A DNA stretch of 12,602 bases from an uncultured bacterium (GTDB taxonomy: Bacteria; Patescibacteriota; Minisyncoccia; Phycocordibacterales; GWA1-40-21). The first letter of the stretch is position 1; the number at the start of each line of letters is the position of its first letter. Below are positions 6,478 through 12,602 of this stretch, piece by piece. The notes under the pieces were generated by a model. It did no database searches. It was not told the DNA's origin and was given only the letters and a program-made list of their open reading frames with translations. Made by a program: the position numbers and the translations under genes. The DNA lies in contig CAIJXO010000029.1 of NCBI GenBank assembly GCA_903824735.1, positions 1-12,602 on the forward strand, given 5' to 3'.

Positions 6478-7776
6478 CTAGCGCTTTTGCCACTCTTCAT
6501 CCTGACGGACAAGTAGATCCGCGGCACTGTCAATCTCAAGCATTATGTCCTTCACCACCCTTTCCATTCTAGTTGATTGCGAGCCCTTAACCAGGATGAT
6601 GTCCCCTGTTTTAATCAGGGTTTTGACATACTTACCCGCCTCAATCGAATTATCAAATTGCAAAACATTTTTTTCACTCATCCCCATGTCAATCGCTTTC
6701 TCAGCTAAGGCGCGAGAACGCAGGCCGACAGTGACCAAAATGTCACACGACTGACTGGCAAGCTCACCGGCTTTCTCGTGTGACTCTACGGTATATTTAC
6801 CAAGCTCCATCATATCGCCCAAGATAGCAATTTTGCGTCCAGTGGTTAATTTTAAATCCTTGAGGGTGTTAAGCGCCGAAGTGGTCGCAACCGGTGAAGA
6901 ATTGTAAGTATCATCGACAATCGTCGAGTCGCTTATACCCCGAAGTAAATTCATACGACCGCGGGGTGGCACATATTTGAGCAAGCTTTCGGTTGATTCG
7001 ACGAGGTTTAAACCAAGGGCGAGGCCGACTGAAATTGCCGCAAGCGAGGCATAGATATTATTTGCTCCAAGAGTACCGATAATCTTTACCGGCAGACAGT
7101 TGCCCATATATTCAACTTTAAAATTAATCCCAAAAGGCTCGCCAGTTTTTTCACTGTAATAGACAGAGTAGTTTGAAGCGCGGACAAGAGCATCGCCCAT
7201 CATACCGTAACTGATAATTTTGTTTGAAAACTTATTCTTAAAGGCAAAGACATCGCTATCATCACTGTTTAAAATCAGGGTACCATCATGACGGAGAGCG
7301 TCCACTAGATTACCCTTCTCCGCGATTACTTCGGCTTTCGATTTAAAATACTCGATATGAACAGGGACATCAGCAAACTTGGTCACGACGGCAATGTTTG
7401 GCTTAAGCCACGCCGATACTTTCTTGATATCACCAGGCCGATCCGCCCCCACCTCAAGCACCAGCCACTCCGGATATTTTTTCTTGAGGACAATGTACAT
7501 CAAACCAACCCAAATATTTTGTAGCCATTTAAGCGGATTATCCCAAGCGGTATTACAACCCATGATTGTCAGTGGGATGCCAATATCACTATTAAAACTT
7601 TTCTCGCTTTTGCGCGCGTAGAAAGATTTGGCCATAACGGCGTAGATCGCATCCTTGGTCGAAGTCTTTCCTACACTACCAGTGATAGCCACAATTTTGG
7701 GCTTATACTTCTTTAAAATTGCCCGAGCCTCAAGCTGAATGATGGTGCTTATTATTTTTTTGAATATGTTTTTCAT
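6478..7776 (-). CDS. murF: MurF-type UDP-MurNAc-tripeptide:D-Ala-D-Ala ligase lacking the usual N-terminal domain
   Basis: MurF adds D-alanyl-D-alanine to the UDP-MurNAc-peptide in the cytoplasm, completing the peptidoglycan precursor. The 432-residue protein has the Mur ligase core: P-loop TGSVGKT (32-38), LEVGADRPGDI (107-117), the HIEYF and IAEKGNLV segment with K154 at the position of the carbamylated lysine, PRGRMN (271-276), VDDTYNSSP (287-295; MurF proteins usually have DDTYNANP) and LGDMMELG (319-326). The C-terminal domain follows (about 305-410). Only about 28 residues, mostly one amphipathic helix, precede the P-loop; typical MurF has a substrate-binding domain of roughly 80-100 residues there. 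The start is firm because the ftsI-type stop lies just 8 bp upstream. Gene order ftsI-murF fits the dcw cluster. Substrate could differ from the standard one. Confidence 0.9.
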   Translation of the reverse strand: MKNIFKKIISTIIQLEARAILKKYKPKIVAITGSVGKTSTKDAIYAVMAKSFYARKSEKSFNSDIGIPLTIMGCNTAWDNPLKWLQNIWVGLMYIVLKKKYPEWLVLEVGADRPGDIKKVSAWLKPNIAVVTKFADVPVHIEYFKSKAEVIAEKGNLVDALRHDGTLILNSDDSDVFAFKNKFSNKIISYGMMGDALVRASNYSVYYSEKTGEPFGINFKVEYMGNCLPVKIIGTLGANNIYASLAAISVGLALGLNLVESTESLLKYVPPRGRMNLLRGISDSTIVDDTYNSSPVATTSALNTLKDLKLTTGRKIAILGDMMELGKYTVESHEKAGELASQSCDILVTVGLRSRALAEKAIDMGMSEKNVLQFDNSIEAGKYVKTLIKTGDIILVKGSQSTRMERVVKDIMLEIDSAADLLVRQDEEWQKR

Positions 7777-7784
7777 TTTTTTGT

Positions 7785-9482
7785 TTAACGGTCTGGTGGA
7801 ATATTATAATAATTTATTAAAAACTTTACTATATCCATAAAAGGCGTGGTCAAAGTTTGCGAAGCAAAATTCACGCCTTGTGGCTCGACGGTATATAAAA
7901 AGACGAGAAAACGTGGGTTGTACGCGGGGAAATAGCCGAAAAAGGAGTGGAGGAAGCGATCATCATAATACCCCGCCCCAGGCTTGGCGATTTGGGCAGT
8001 TCCAGTCTTAGCGGCCACACTATAGTGTGGTAGCATCACTGTACCATTAGCTAGCGCTTTATCAACTACCTGTACCAGCATTCTCGATATTTCATCGGAA
8101 GTCTCTTTCTTAATCACCTGCTTGGCTTGATCAACATAAGTAATATTATTGTGAAAACCAGTCGTATAATCTATTCTTCTCGCGACATGAGGGATGATTA
8201 ATTTACCCCCATTCGCCAAAACGGACAGCGCCCGAACGGTCGCAATCGGCGTTAGTGAAATACCCTGACCGAACGAAGCAGTGGCGTACTCGATATCGCG
8301 CGGACTATCGAGGTTAGCTAAGCGACCATGGTTCTCACCGGGCAGATCAATGCCCGTTTCTTCATCAAGACCATAAGAACGCATATATTTGGCAAATGTA
8401 TCATTACCAAGTTTACCCACAACAAACGATACACCCAAGTTTAGAGACTGATTCAACACCTCCTGCATATCGATTACTCCGCGCGCTTTCTTGTCGTAGT
8501 TGTAAATCGTATAGCCATTTAAAGTCAGCGCGCCTTTGTCGTTGTATTTGGTCTCGGCCGTAATCACGCCCGTATCAAGCCCCGCAGCCATCGTGAGCGG
8601 TTTGATGATCGAACCCATTTCATACAAACCTTCAACCAGCGGATTATTGAAAACACTAATATCTTTTTCACTAGTAAAAGTATTTAAATTGAAAGTCGGA
8701 GATACCGACAGAGCGTAAATCTCCCCAGTAGTCGGATCGATGATAATGCCTCCAGTCAGTTTGGAATTATATTTTTTTGAGACAGTCGCTAACTCTTTTT
8801 CGAGATAGTTTTGAACTGTCGGCTCGATTGAAGTAACAATATCACCTTCTCGCTTACTGTTATCGACTAAGCCCTGTTTAATATTAGAAAAGACTTCAGC
8901 AAAGAAATTTACATAAACCTGACTGTTGCTACGCGATAGGACATCATTATAATACTTTTCCAAACCGTAGCGTCCGACTAGCTTACTCTCAGTATCATAG
9001 GCCACGAAACCCAAGGTTCTCGCCGCCGCGGTGTCTGATGGATAATAACGCCAGCGTTCTTTTTGAATTTCCACCCCCGCCAATTTTAAAGCTTCGATTT
9101 TCTTCACCAAATCTTCTGATACATGATCAGCGATTTCTTCATATTGACTGCTCTTCTTATTTGCCTTCGCATAGAAAGAATCAAGGTCAATCGGTAGCAA
9201 GTTACTGAGGTTGTTATAAATATCTTCAGGCTCTTTAATCTTCTTCGGATTTAGAGAAATAATATAACCAGTTGAAAGTGAAGCGGCCGATAGTAAAGTA
9301 CTATCTTTATTAGTAAAGAAAATACTTCCCCGATCGAAAATGCTGTGGTTCGGGGAAACGTATTGCCTATCTGCCCGATCAGCATACTCCTGACCATGGA
9401 TAATCTGCACAAAATATAAGCGGGTACATAAAACAAGAGCAATGAGTATGAGTCCAAAGAAAATTAGTCTTGTTCTATTCAT
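7785..9482 (-). CDS. ftsI: Class B penicillin-binding protein, FtsI type (peptidoglycan transpeptidase)
   Basis: FtsI-type proteins cross-link septal peptidoglycan outside the membrane. The 565-residue protein has a single N-terminal membrane helix (about 5-26), a PBP dimerisation or pedestal domain (about 40-220) and a transpeptidase domain. All three active-site motifs are present: SIIK (S291, K294) in EMGSIIKPLT, SLN (346-348) and KTGTAQ (492-497). The FGQGISLTPI segment (404-413) is also typical. The C-terminus stops soon after the transpeptidase domain, so there is no PASTA extension. The start is 6 bp after the ftsL-like stop; only a weak GAG lies upstream. Its place after mraZ, rsmH and ftsL supports a division role rather than elongation (PBP2 type), though no ftsW partner is present in the window. 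Confidence 0.93.
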   Translation of the reverse strand: MNRTRLIFFGLILIALVLCTRLYFVQIIHGQEYADRADRQYVSPNHSIFDRGSIFFTNKDSTLLSAASLSTGYIISLNPKKIKEPEDIYNNLSNLLPIDLDSFYAKANKKSSQYEEIADHVSEDLVKKIEALKLAGVEIQKERWRYYPSDTAAARTLGFVAYDTESKLVGRYGLEKYYNDVLSRSNSQVYVNFFAEVFSNIKQGLVDNSKREGDIVTSIEPTVQNYLEKELATVSKKYNSKLTGGIIIDPTTGEIYALSVSPTFNLNTFTSEKDISVFNNPLVEGLYEMGSIIKPLTMAAGLDTGVITAETKYNDKGALTLNGYTIYNYDKKARGVIDMQEVLNQSLNLGVSFVVGKLGNDTFAKYMRSYGLDEETGIDLPGENHGRLANLDSPRDIEYATASFGQGISLTPIATVRALSVLANGGKLIIPHVARRIDYTTGFHNNITYVDQAKQVIKKETSDEISRMLVQVVDKALANGTVMLPHYSVAAKTGTAQIAKPGAGYYDDRFLHSFFGYFPAYNPRFLVFLYTVEPQGVNFASQTLTTPFMDIVKFLINYYNIPPDR

Positions 9483-9488
9483 AGGGCT

Positions 9489-9818
9489 CTAACGCAAATT
9501 CACTGACAAGCCAACCGTCTTGGTATTCTTATTGTCTACGAATTTTTGTGAAGAAACCGCAATAAAACCAAGATCGTGAGCCGAATCAAGGGTGACATTA
9601 TTCTTAGCTTTAACATATTCAGACTCTAGTTTTAGGACTTTAGAGCTTAAAACTGCCACCTCTTTCTCTATATCTTGGCGCGTGACAATGTTCACAATAG
9701 CGGCGCGTACCATATAACCGTAAGAGAAAAGGCAAAGACAAATAACTACCAAAAGCGCCCAAAAGATGGCTTTTGGCTGCTCGGTGTTCTGTATTCTGTT
9801 GTTTCGGTTGTTTGTCAT
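9489..9818 (-). CDS. ftsL: FtsL-like divisome protein
   Basis: FtsL is a small bitopic membrane protein that forms a coiled-coil complex with FtsB/DivIC and FtsQ and activates septal wall synthesis. This 109-residue protein has a polar N-terminus (1-16), one membrane helix (about 17-37) and a charged coiled-coil stretch (about 46-76, QDIEKEVAVLSSKVLKLE). The ending DSAHDLGFIAVSSQKFV resembles the A-x-x-LG segment after the FtsL/DivIC coil. Sequence identity in this family is always low, so position is the main argument: it lies between rsmH and ftsI, as in classical dcw clusters. The ATG overlaps the rsmH stop in an ATGA arrangement, so translation is likely coupled. Confidence 0.8.
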   Translation of the reverse strand: MTNNRNNRIQNTEQPKAIFWALLVVICLCLFSYGYMVRAAIVNIVTRQDIEKEVAVLSSKVLKLESEYVKAKNNVTLDSAHDLGFIAVSSQKFVDNKNTKTVGLSVNLR

Positions 9819-10711
9819 ATGATTTTTTCTAAGATTCTCAATTTGGCACTGCGCGCTCGGGGATTTTTCAAAATTTCTTCGTCGGTTGGTATAATAGGCT
9901 TTTTGTTTATTAAAATGGCTTCTTTATTTTTCACTCGGTCTCTAAAATAATTTTTCACAATTCGATCTTCTCCACTATGAAATGAAATGATTGACATTCT
10001 TCCACCCTTCTTTAGTCTGTCGAATCCTTTTTTCAAGCCTTCCGTCAGGGCACCAAGCTCATCATTTGCGGTCATTCTAATCGCCTGGAAAGTCTTGGTC
10101 GCAAAGTGAGTCTTCCCTCGTCGATACATGGCTGGTACGGCTTCTCGAATTATTTCCACCAGTTCGTTCGTCGTCTCAATTTCTTTTGCCTCGCGCGCTG
10201 CCACAATTTTCTTGGCAATTCTTTTGGCATATCTTTCATCTCCGTAAGCATAGATAATGTCGGCTAGTGTCGCTTCACTCCAATCGTTGACGATACTCTT
10301 TGCGGTTACGAGTGGTTTATCTTCTGGTGAAGCAAAAGTCATGTAAAGTGGTTCATCTTTCTTAAAAGAAAAACCTCGGTTACTTTCATCAAGCTGATTG
10401 GAACTGAGTCCGAGATCCAAAATCAAACCGTCTATCTTTTCTATTTTCTGATCAGCTAAAACTTTGTCCAAGTTTCGGTAATCAGATAAAACTAAAGTAT
10501 AGTTGGCATTAAGATTCTTCAAACGCCCATCAGCTCGCTTCAAGGCTTCACTGTCTCGATCACACGCCACTATTTTCACCGTCTGGCCAAACTTCTCGGC
10601 AATATAAGCGCTGTGACCACCACCACCGAGCGTGCCGTCAAAGACCACCGCCTGGGGTTTCAAATTGAGACTATCGACTGTTTCATGTAAAAGAACTGTT
10701 TCGTGTATCAT
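9815..10711 (-). CDS. rsmH: 16S rRNA (cytosine1402-N4)-methyltransferase RsmH (MraW)
   Basis: RsmH methylates N4 of C1402 in the ribosomal P site. The 298-residue protein starts with the family's HETVLLHE and carries the SAM-binding FDGTLGGGGHS (24-34), an acidic DRD (51-53), LDLGLSSNQLD (98-108), FQAIRMTANDEL (208-219), SFHSGEDRIVKNYF (243-256) and NPRARSAKLR near the C-terminus. One deviation stands out: where most RsmH proteins read RGFSF then GPLDMRMD, this one reads RGFSF then EPLYMTFA (112-127), so the D and R of DMRM are gone. It starts 2 bp after the mraZ stop without a Shine-Dalgarno and ends overlapping ftsL. The function is well supported by the remaining motifs and by the mraZ-rsmH gene order. 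Confidence 0.95.
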   Translation of the reverse strand: MIHETVLLHETVDSLNLKPQAVVFDGTLGGGGHSAYIAEKFGQTVKIVACDRDSEALKRADGRLKNLNANYTLVLSDYRNLDKVLADQKIEKIDGLILDLGLSSNQLDESNRGFSFKKDEPLYMTFASPEDKPLVTAKSIVNDWSEATLADIIYAYGDERYAKRIAKKIVAAREAKEIETTNELVEIIREAVPAMYRRGKTHFATKTFQAIRMTANDELGALTEGLKKGFDRLKKGGRMSIISFHSGEDRIVKNYFRDRVKNKEAILINKKPIIPTDEEILKNPRARSAKLRILEKII

Positions 10712-10713
10712 GT

Positions 10714-11148
10714 TTAGAGCATTCCGGCGTTACCAAGCTTTTCGGCCAACTGATCCGCTTCCTTCTCTACCACTCCCTTGTAAGCCTTCCAAGCTTCCTC
10801 ATTCCAGATTTCCACGCGGTCTTGAACTCCGATTAAAGCGACCTTCCCTTTCAGCTTGGCTCGGTCAACTAGAAAATCTGGAACAAGCATTCGGCCAAGA
10901 GCATCGACTTCAACTTCGGTCGCGCTTCCAAACATGTAACGATTGAAAGAACGATTGTCGGCACGGAGCATATTGGCTTCAGAAAGTTTGGCGGAAATAT
11001 TTTTCCACTGGGCCATGGTGAAAACGAAAAGACAGTTATCGAGACCAGAAGTCAACACAATTTTCTTGCCCATTTCTTTGCGAAATTTCACAGGCAAAGA
11101 GAGTCTTTTTTTATCATCGATTGTGTGAATGTATTCGCCGATTAACAT
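10714..11148 (-). CDS. mraZ: Transcriptional regulator MraZ
   Basis: MraZ is an AbrB-like ring-forming DNA-binding protein that controls the dcw cluster through repeats in its own promoter. The 144-residue protein has the two tandem MraZ units, each with the DxxxR signature: HTIDDKKRLSLPVKFR (D11, R15) and VDALGRMLVPDFL (D82, R86). The start MLIGEYIHTIDDKKR is typical. It ends with a charged helix (about 117-138). It is the first gene of the minus-strand run and rsmH follows after 2 bp. No Shine-Dalgarno precedes the ATG, only an A-rich leader. The AGTG-type repeats upstream (11173-11223) fit autoregulation. Confidence 0.95.
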   Translation of the reverse strand: MLIGEYIHTIDDKKRLSLPVKFRKEMGKKIVLTSGLDNCLFVFTMAQWKNISAKLSEANMLRADNRSFNRYMFGSATEVEVDALGRMLVPDFLVDRAKLKGKVALIGVQDRVEIWNEEAWKAYKGVVEKEADQLAEKLGNAGML

Positions 11149-11172
11149 GTTTTTATTTTTAGTATTTTGGAC

Positions 11173-11223
11173 TCATTCCACTTCATCCCACTTACTTACT
11201 ATTTTATAACACTTTGTCCCACT
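11173..11223 (-). promoter_or_regulatory. MraZ-box array: four AGTG repeats spaced 10, 21 and 10 bp
   Basis: On the minus strand four ten-base units begin at plus positions 11223, 11213, 11192 and 11182: AGTGGGACAA, AGTGTTATAA, AGTGGGATGA and AGTGGAATGA. The first pair lies between the -35 and -10 boxes; the second pair lies around the predicted start site. From memory, E. coli MraZ binds TGGGN repeats with 5-base spacers (10-bp period) and mollicute MraZ binds AAAGTG[T/G] boxes; these units fit both. The two pairs are about two helical turns apart. Confidence 0.7.
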
Positions 11224-11229
11224 ATACAA
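11201..11229 (-). promoter_or_regulatory. Likely promoter of the mraZ-led dcw run
   Basis: The minus strand has a -35-like TTGTAT (11224-11229; 3 of 6), a 17-base spacer and a -10-like TAAAAT (11201-11206; 5 of 6). Transcription would begin near 11194, giving a leader of about 45 bases before mraZ. An alternative -10 (TATAAA, shifted by two bases) is possible. Its place just beyond the lysS terminators and within the repeat array supports it. Confidence 0.55.
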
Positions 11230-11231
11230 AC

Positions 11232-11252
11232 AAAAAACCCACAAAACTGTGG
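11232..11252 (-). terminator. Second hairpin terminator after lysS
   Basis: Read on the minus strand: stem CCACA (11252-11248), loop GTTT, stem TGTGG (11243-11239), then G and six T (11237-11232). The stem is only 5 bp, extended by a possible T-G pair. It would back up the stronger terminator 7 bp before it. The left arm is part of the DnaA-box-like repeat. Confidence 0.5.
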
Positions 11253-11258
11253 ATAACT
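11244..11258. repeat. 15-base repeat with a perfect DnaA box (copy 2)
   Basis: AAACTGTGGATAACT is identical to 4724-4738 and holds TTATCCACA (minus strand, 11248-11256). Here it sits between the two lysS terminators, with its CCACA arm inside the second hairpin, and about 20 bp upstream of the dcw -35 box. It may be a DnaA site, part of a terminator, or both. Confidence 0.5.
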
Positions 11259-11282
11259 AAAAAGTCCCCTTTCGGGGACTTT
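11259..11282 (-). terminator. Rho-independent terminator of lysS
   Basis: On the minus strand a perfect 9-bp stem AAAGTCCCC / GGGGACTTT closes a GAAA tetraloop and runs into five T residues (11263-11259). It begins 13 bp after the lysS stop codon. This is the clearest terminator in the window and insulates the dcw promoter from lysS transcription. Confidence 0.88.
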
Positions 11283-11295
11283 AGCTAGTATTTAC

Positions 11296-12602
11296 TTAGT
11301 CTTTTTTGGGTCGGAGGAGTGGGAAAATCTGACAATCACGACAGGGCTTGTCCATTAGGAAACTAAACAATCTTTCGGAGAAACCAAAACCAAAAGTTGG
11401 TGGCATACCGTGCTCAAGCGCCTCAACAAAAGACGTATCATTCATCTGTGCTTCATCATCCCCTTCTTCACGCATTTTACTTTGATCTTCGAAGCGTCCC
11501 GCTTGGTCAATTGGATCGTTTAATTCGCTAAAGCCCTTACCGATTTCTGAACCTGCGAGAATAATTTGAAATCTCTCTACCAAATTTGAATTACTTTCCA
11601 TTCTCTTCGCTAGAGGCTCCATCATCACTGGCACATTAATCAAAAAACCTGGGCCGGCAATTTGTTTGCGACAATATTTCCAGAGATTATCAATCGCACG
11701 AGCCAAATTAAAGACTTCGCCTCTTTCATAAACCACTTTCAAAGTTTTAAGTTTCATTTCTATCTCTTCAAGGTCAGCTTTGTGAATATCTACACCCGTC
11801 ATTTTCATAATTGTCTCAGCAAAATCATAAGTCTCCCACTCTTTGTTTAAATCAACATCGAAACCCTTAATTTTAAATTTCAAAGTATTGAAAGTTTTTT
11901 CAGCAATAAATTTATACATTTCTTCTACAAACTTCATACCCTTGGTGTAGTCAGAATACGCCTCGTAGCATTCCATTTGAGTGTAATCCTGAACATGTTC
12001 AGCGTCCATTCCTTCATTTCTAAAAATACGCCCAATTTCAAAGACTTTAGGGAAACCAGCGACCATTAAACGCTTGAGCCAAAGCTCGGGTGAAATACGT
12101 AAATACACCTCCATATCAAGCGCATTGTGATGAGTAATGAATGGTCGCGCTTCAGCCCCACCAGTGGTGTTCTCGAGAACCGGCGTCTCTACCTCCATGA
12201 AGTCTTTGCGTAGCAGGAAGTCACGAGTGGCCGCCCAAAATCTCGAGCGCTTCTCGATCATGTCTTTAACTTCTGGATTACAAATTACGTCTAGATATCT
12301 TCTCCTTAATCTTTCCTCTTCATCTTGCAAACCATCCCACTTGTCAGGCAATGGTCGCAAGCTCTTTGCAAGCATTTTCCAATCAGTAACCTGCAGAGTT
12401 TGCTGCCCTTTTTTAGTAACAAAAAGTTTACCGGTAATTTCAATAAAATCTCCAATGTCTGAAGTATTTACAAATAAATCAAAAACCTCCGCCGACATTT
12501 CATCTTTTTTAAACAGACCCTGAAAAGTTGCTGTGCCGTCGTTTAAATTAAAGAAGACCAAACCACCCTGACCACGAACCGCCAAGATTCGTCCGGCCAG
12601 AG
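11296..12602 (-). CDS. lysS: Lysyl-tRNA synthetase, class II (5' end outside the window)
   Basis: LysRS charges tRNA(Lys) with lysine. The frame is open to the window edge; the first visible residues, AGRILAVRGQGG, belong to the N-terminal OB-fold, so the start lies outside and the TTG at 12585 is internal. Counting from that codon, the OB-fold runs to about 75 and the class II catalytic domain to the end. Motif 1 region is DFMEVETPVLENTTGGAEARPF. Motif 2 is FEIGRIFRNEGMDAEH (182-197). LysRS-specific segments RISPELWLKRLMVAGF, PLAKRM and FSELNDP are present. Motif 3 reads GMPPTFGFGFSERLFSFL (393-410), where most bacterial LysRS have PPTGGLGIGIDRL, so it is one residue shorter and GID is replaced by SE, while the key arginine (R405) stays. 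The protein ends IFPLLRPKKD as usual. It is transcribed separately from the dcw run. Confidence 0.95.
   Translation of the reverse strand, partial: LAGRILAVRGQGGLVFFNLNDGTATFQGLFKKDEMSAEVFDLFVNTSDIGDFIEITGKLFVTKKGQQTLQVTDWKMLAKSLRPLPDKWDGLQDEEERLRRRYLDVICNPEVKDMIEKRSRFWAATRDFLLRKDFMEVETPVLENTTGGAEARPFITHHNALDMEVYLRISPELWLKRLMVAGFPKVFEIGRIFRNEGMDAEHVQDYTQMECYEAYSDYTKGMKFVEEMYKFIAEKTFNTLKFKIKGFDVDLNKEWETYDFAETIMKMTGVDIHKADLEEIEMKLKTLKVVYERGEVFNLARAIDNLWKYCRKQIAGPGFLINVPVMMEPLAKRMESNSNLVERFQIILAGSEIGKGFSELNDPIDQAGRFEDQSKMREEGDDEAQMNDTSFVEALEHGMPPTFGFGFSERLFSFLMDKPCRDCQIFPLLRPKKD

Noticed and set aside
10632..10946. Plus-strand open frame opposite mraZ and rsmH
   Set aside because: Antisense shadow of two well-supported genes; Pro- and Arg-rich with no recognisable domain.
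1..12602. tRNA, rRNA, CRISPR array, insertion sequence or phage element
   Set aside because: Intergenic space is short everywhere (no gap above about 150 bp) and shows no cloverleaf, repeat-spacer pattern, transposase or terminal inverted repeats.

Overview
The window looks like a chromosomal segment of a bacterium with a small, streamlined genome, most likely a member of the Candidate Phyla Radiation (Patescibacteria, Parcubacteria-like). That assignment is an inference. It rests on tightly packed genes, mostly without Shine-Dalgarno sites, and on a PriA-like protein whose helicase motifs have decayed. A MurF without its usual N-terminal domain, a very short division and cell-wall cluster, and several family-level sequence deviations (RsmH, LysRS) point the same way. 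No rRNA, tRNA, CRISPR array, insertion sequence or phage gene was seen.

Layout. Bases 1-3998 are a plus-strand run: the 3' end of murA, a priA-like gene, def and fmt. MurA makes the first committed peptidoglycan precursor. Fmt and Def are the two ends of the N-formylmethionine cycle of translation initiation. Bases 4010-4625 hold a two-gene toxin-antitoxin module on the minus strand: a Phd/YefM-type antitoxin followed by a RelE/ParE-type toxin. It sits where two convergent gene runs meet. Its promoter is unusually legible: a consensus -10 box six bases before the antitoxin ATG, overlapped by two TGTACA-type operator cores 12 bp apart.

Bases 4747-11148 are one long minus-strand run, read from right to left: mraZ, rsmH, an ftsL-like gene, a class B penicillin-binding protein (ftsI type), murF, a membrane-anchored DsbA-like thioredoxin, an HPF/RaiA ribosome hibernation factor, and a membrane-anchored cyclophilin. 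The first five genes are the front of the classical dcw (division and cell wall) cluster. The remaining ones add extracytoplasmic folding (disulfide chemistry and proline isomerisation) and ribosome dormancy. Upstream of mraZ lie a promoter and four AGTG-type repeats spaced 10, 21 and 10 bp, which look like MraZ autoregulatory boxes. Bases 11296-12602 are lysS (minus strand, 5' end outside the window), followed by two tandem hairpin terminators that separate it from the dcw promoter.

The most interesting points are the PriA pseudo-helicase that keeps its zinc-binding and DNA-binding parts, the YefM-like operator with a predicted leaderless antitoxin mRNA, the split MraZ box array, and a 15-base repeat carrying a perfect DnaA box at the 3' ends of two minus-strand transcription units. 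I did not find a clearly new multi-gene system.
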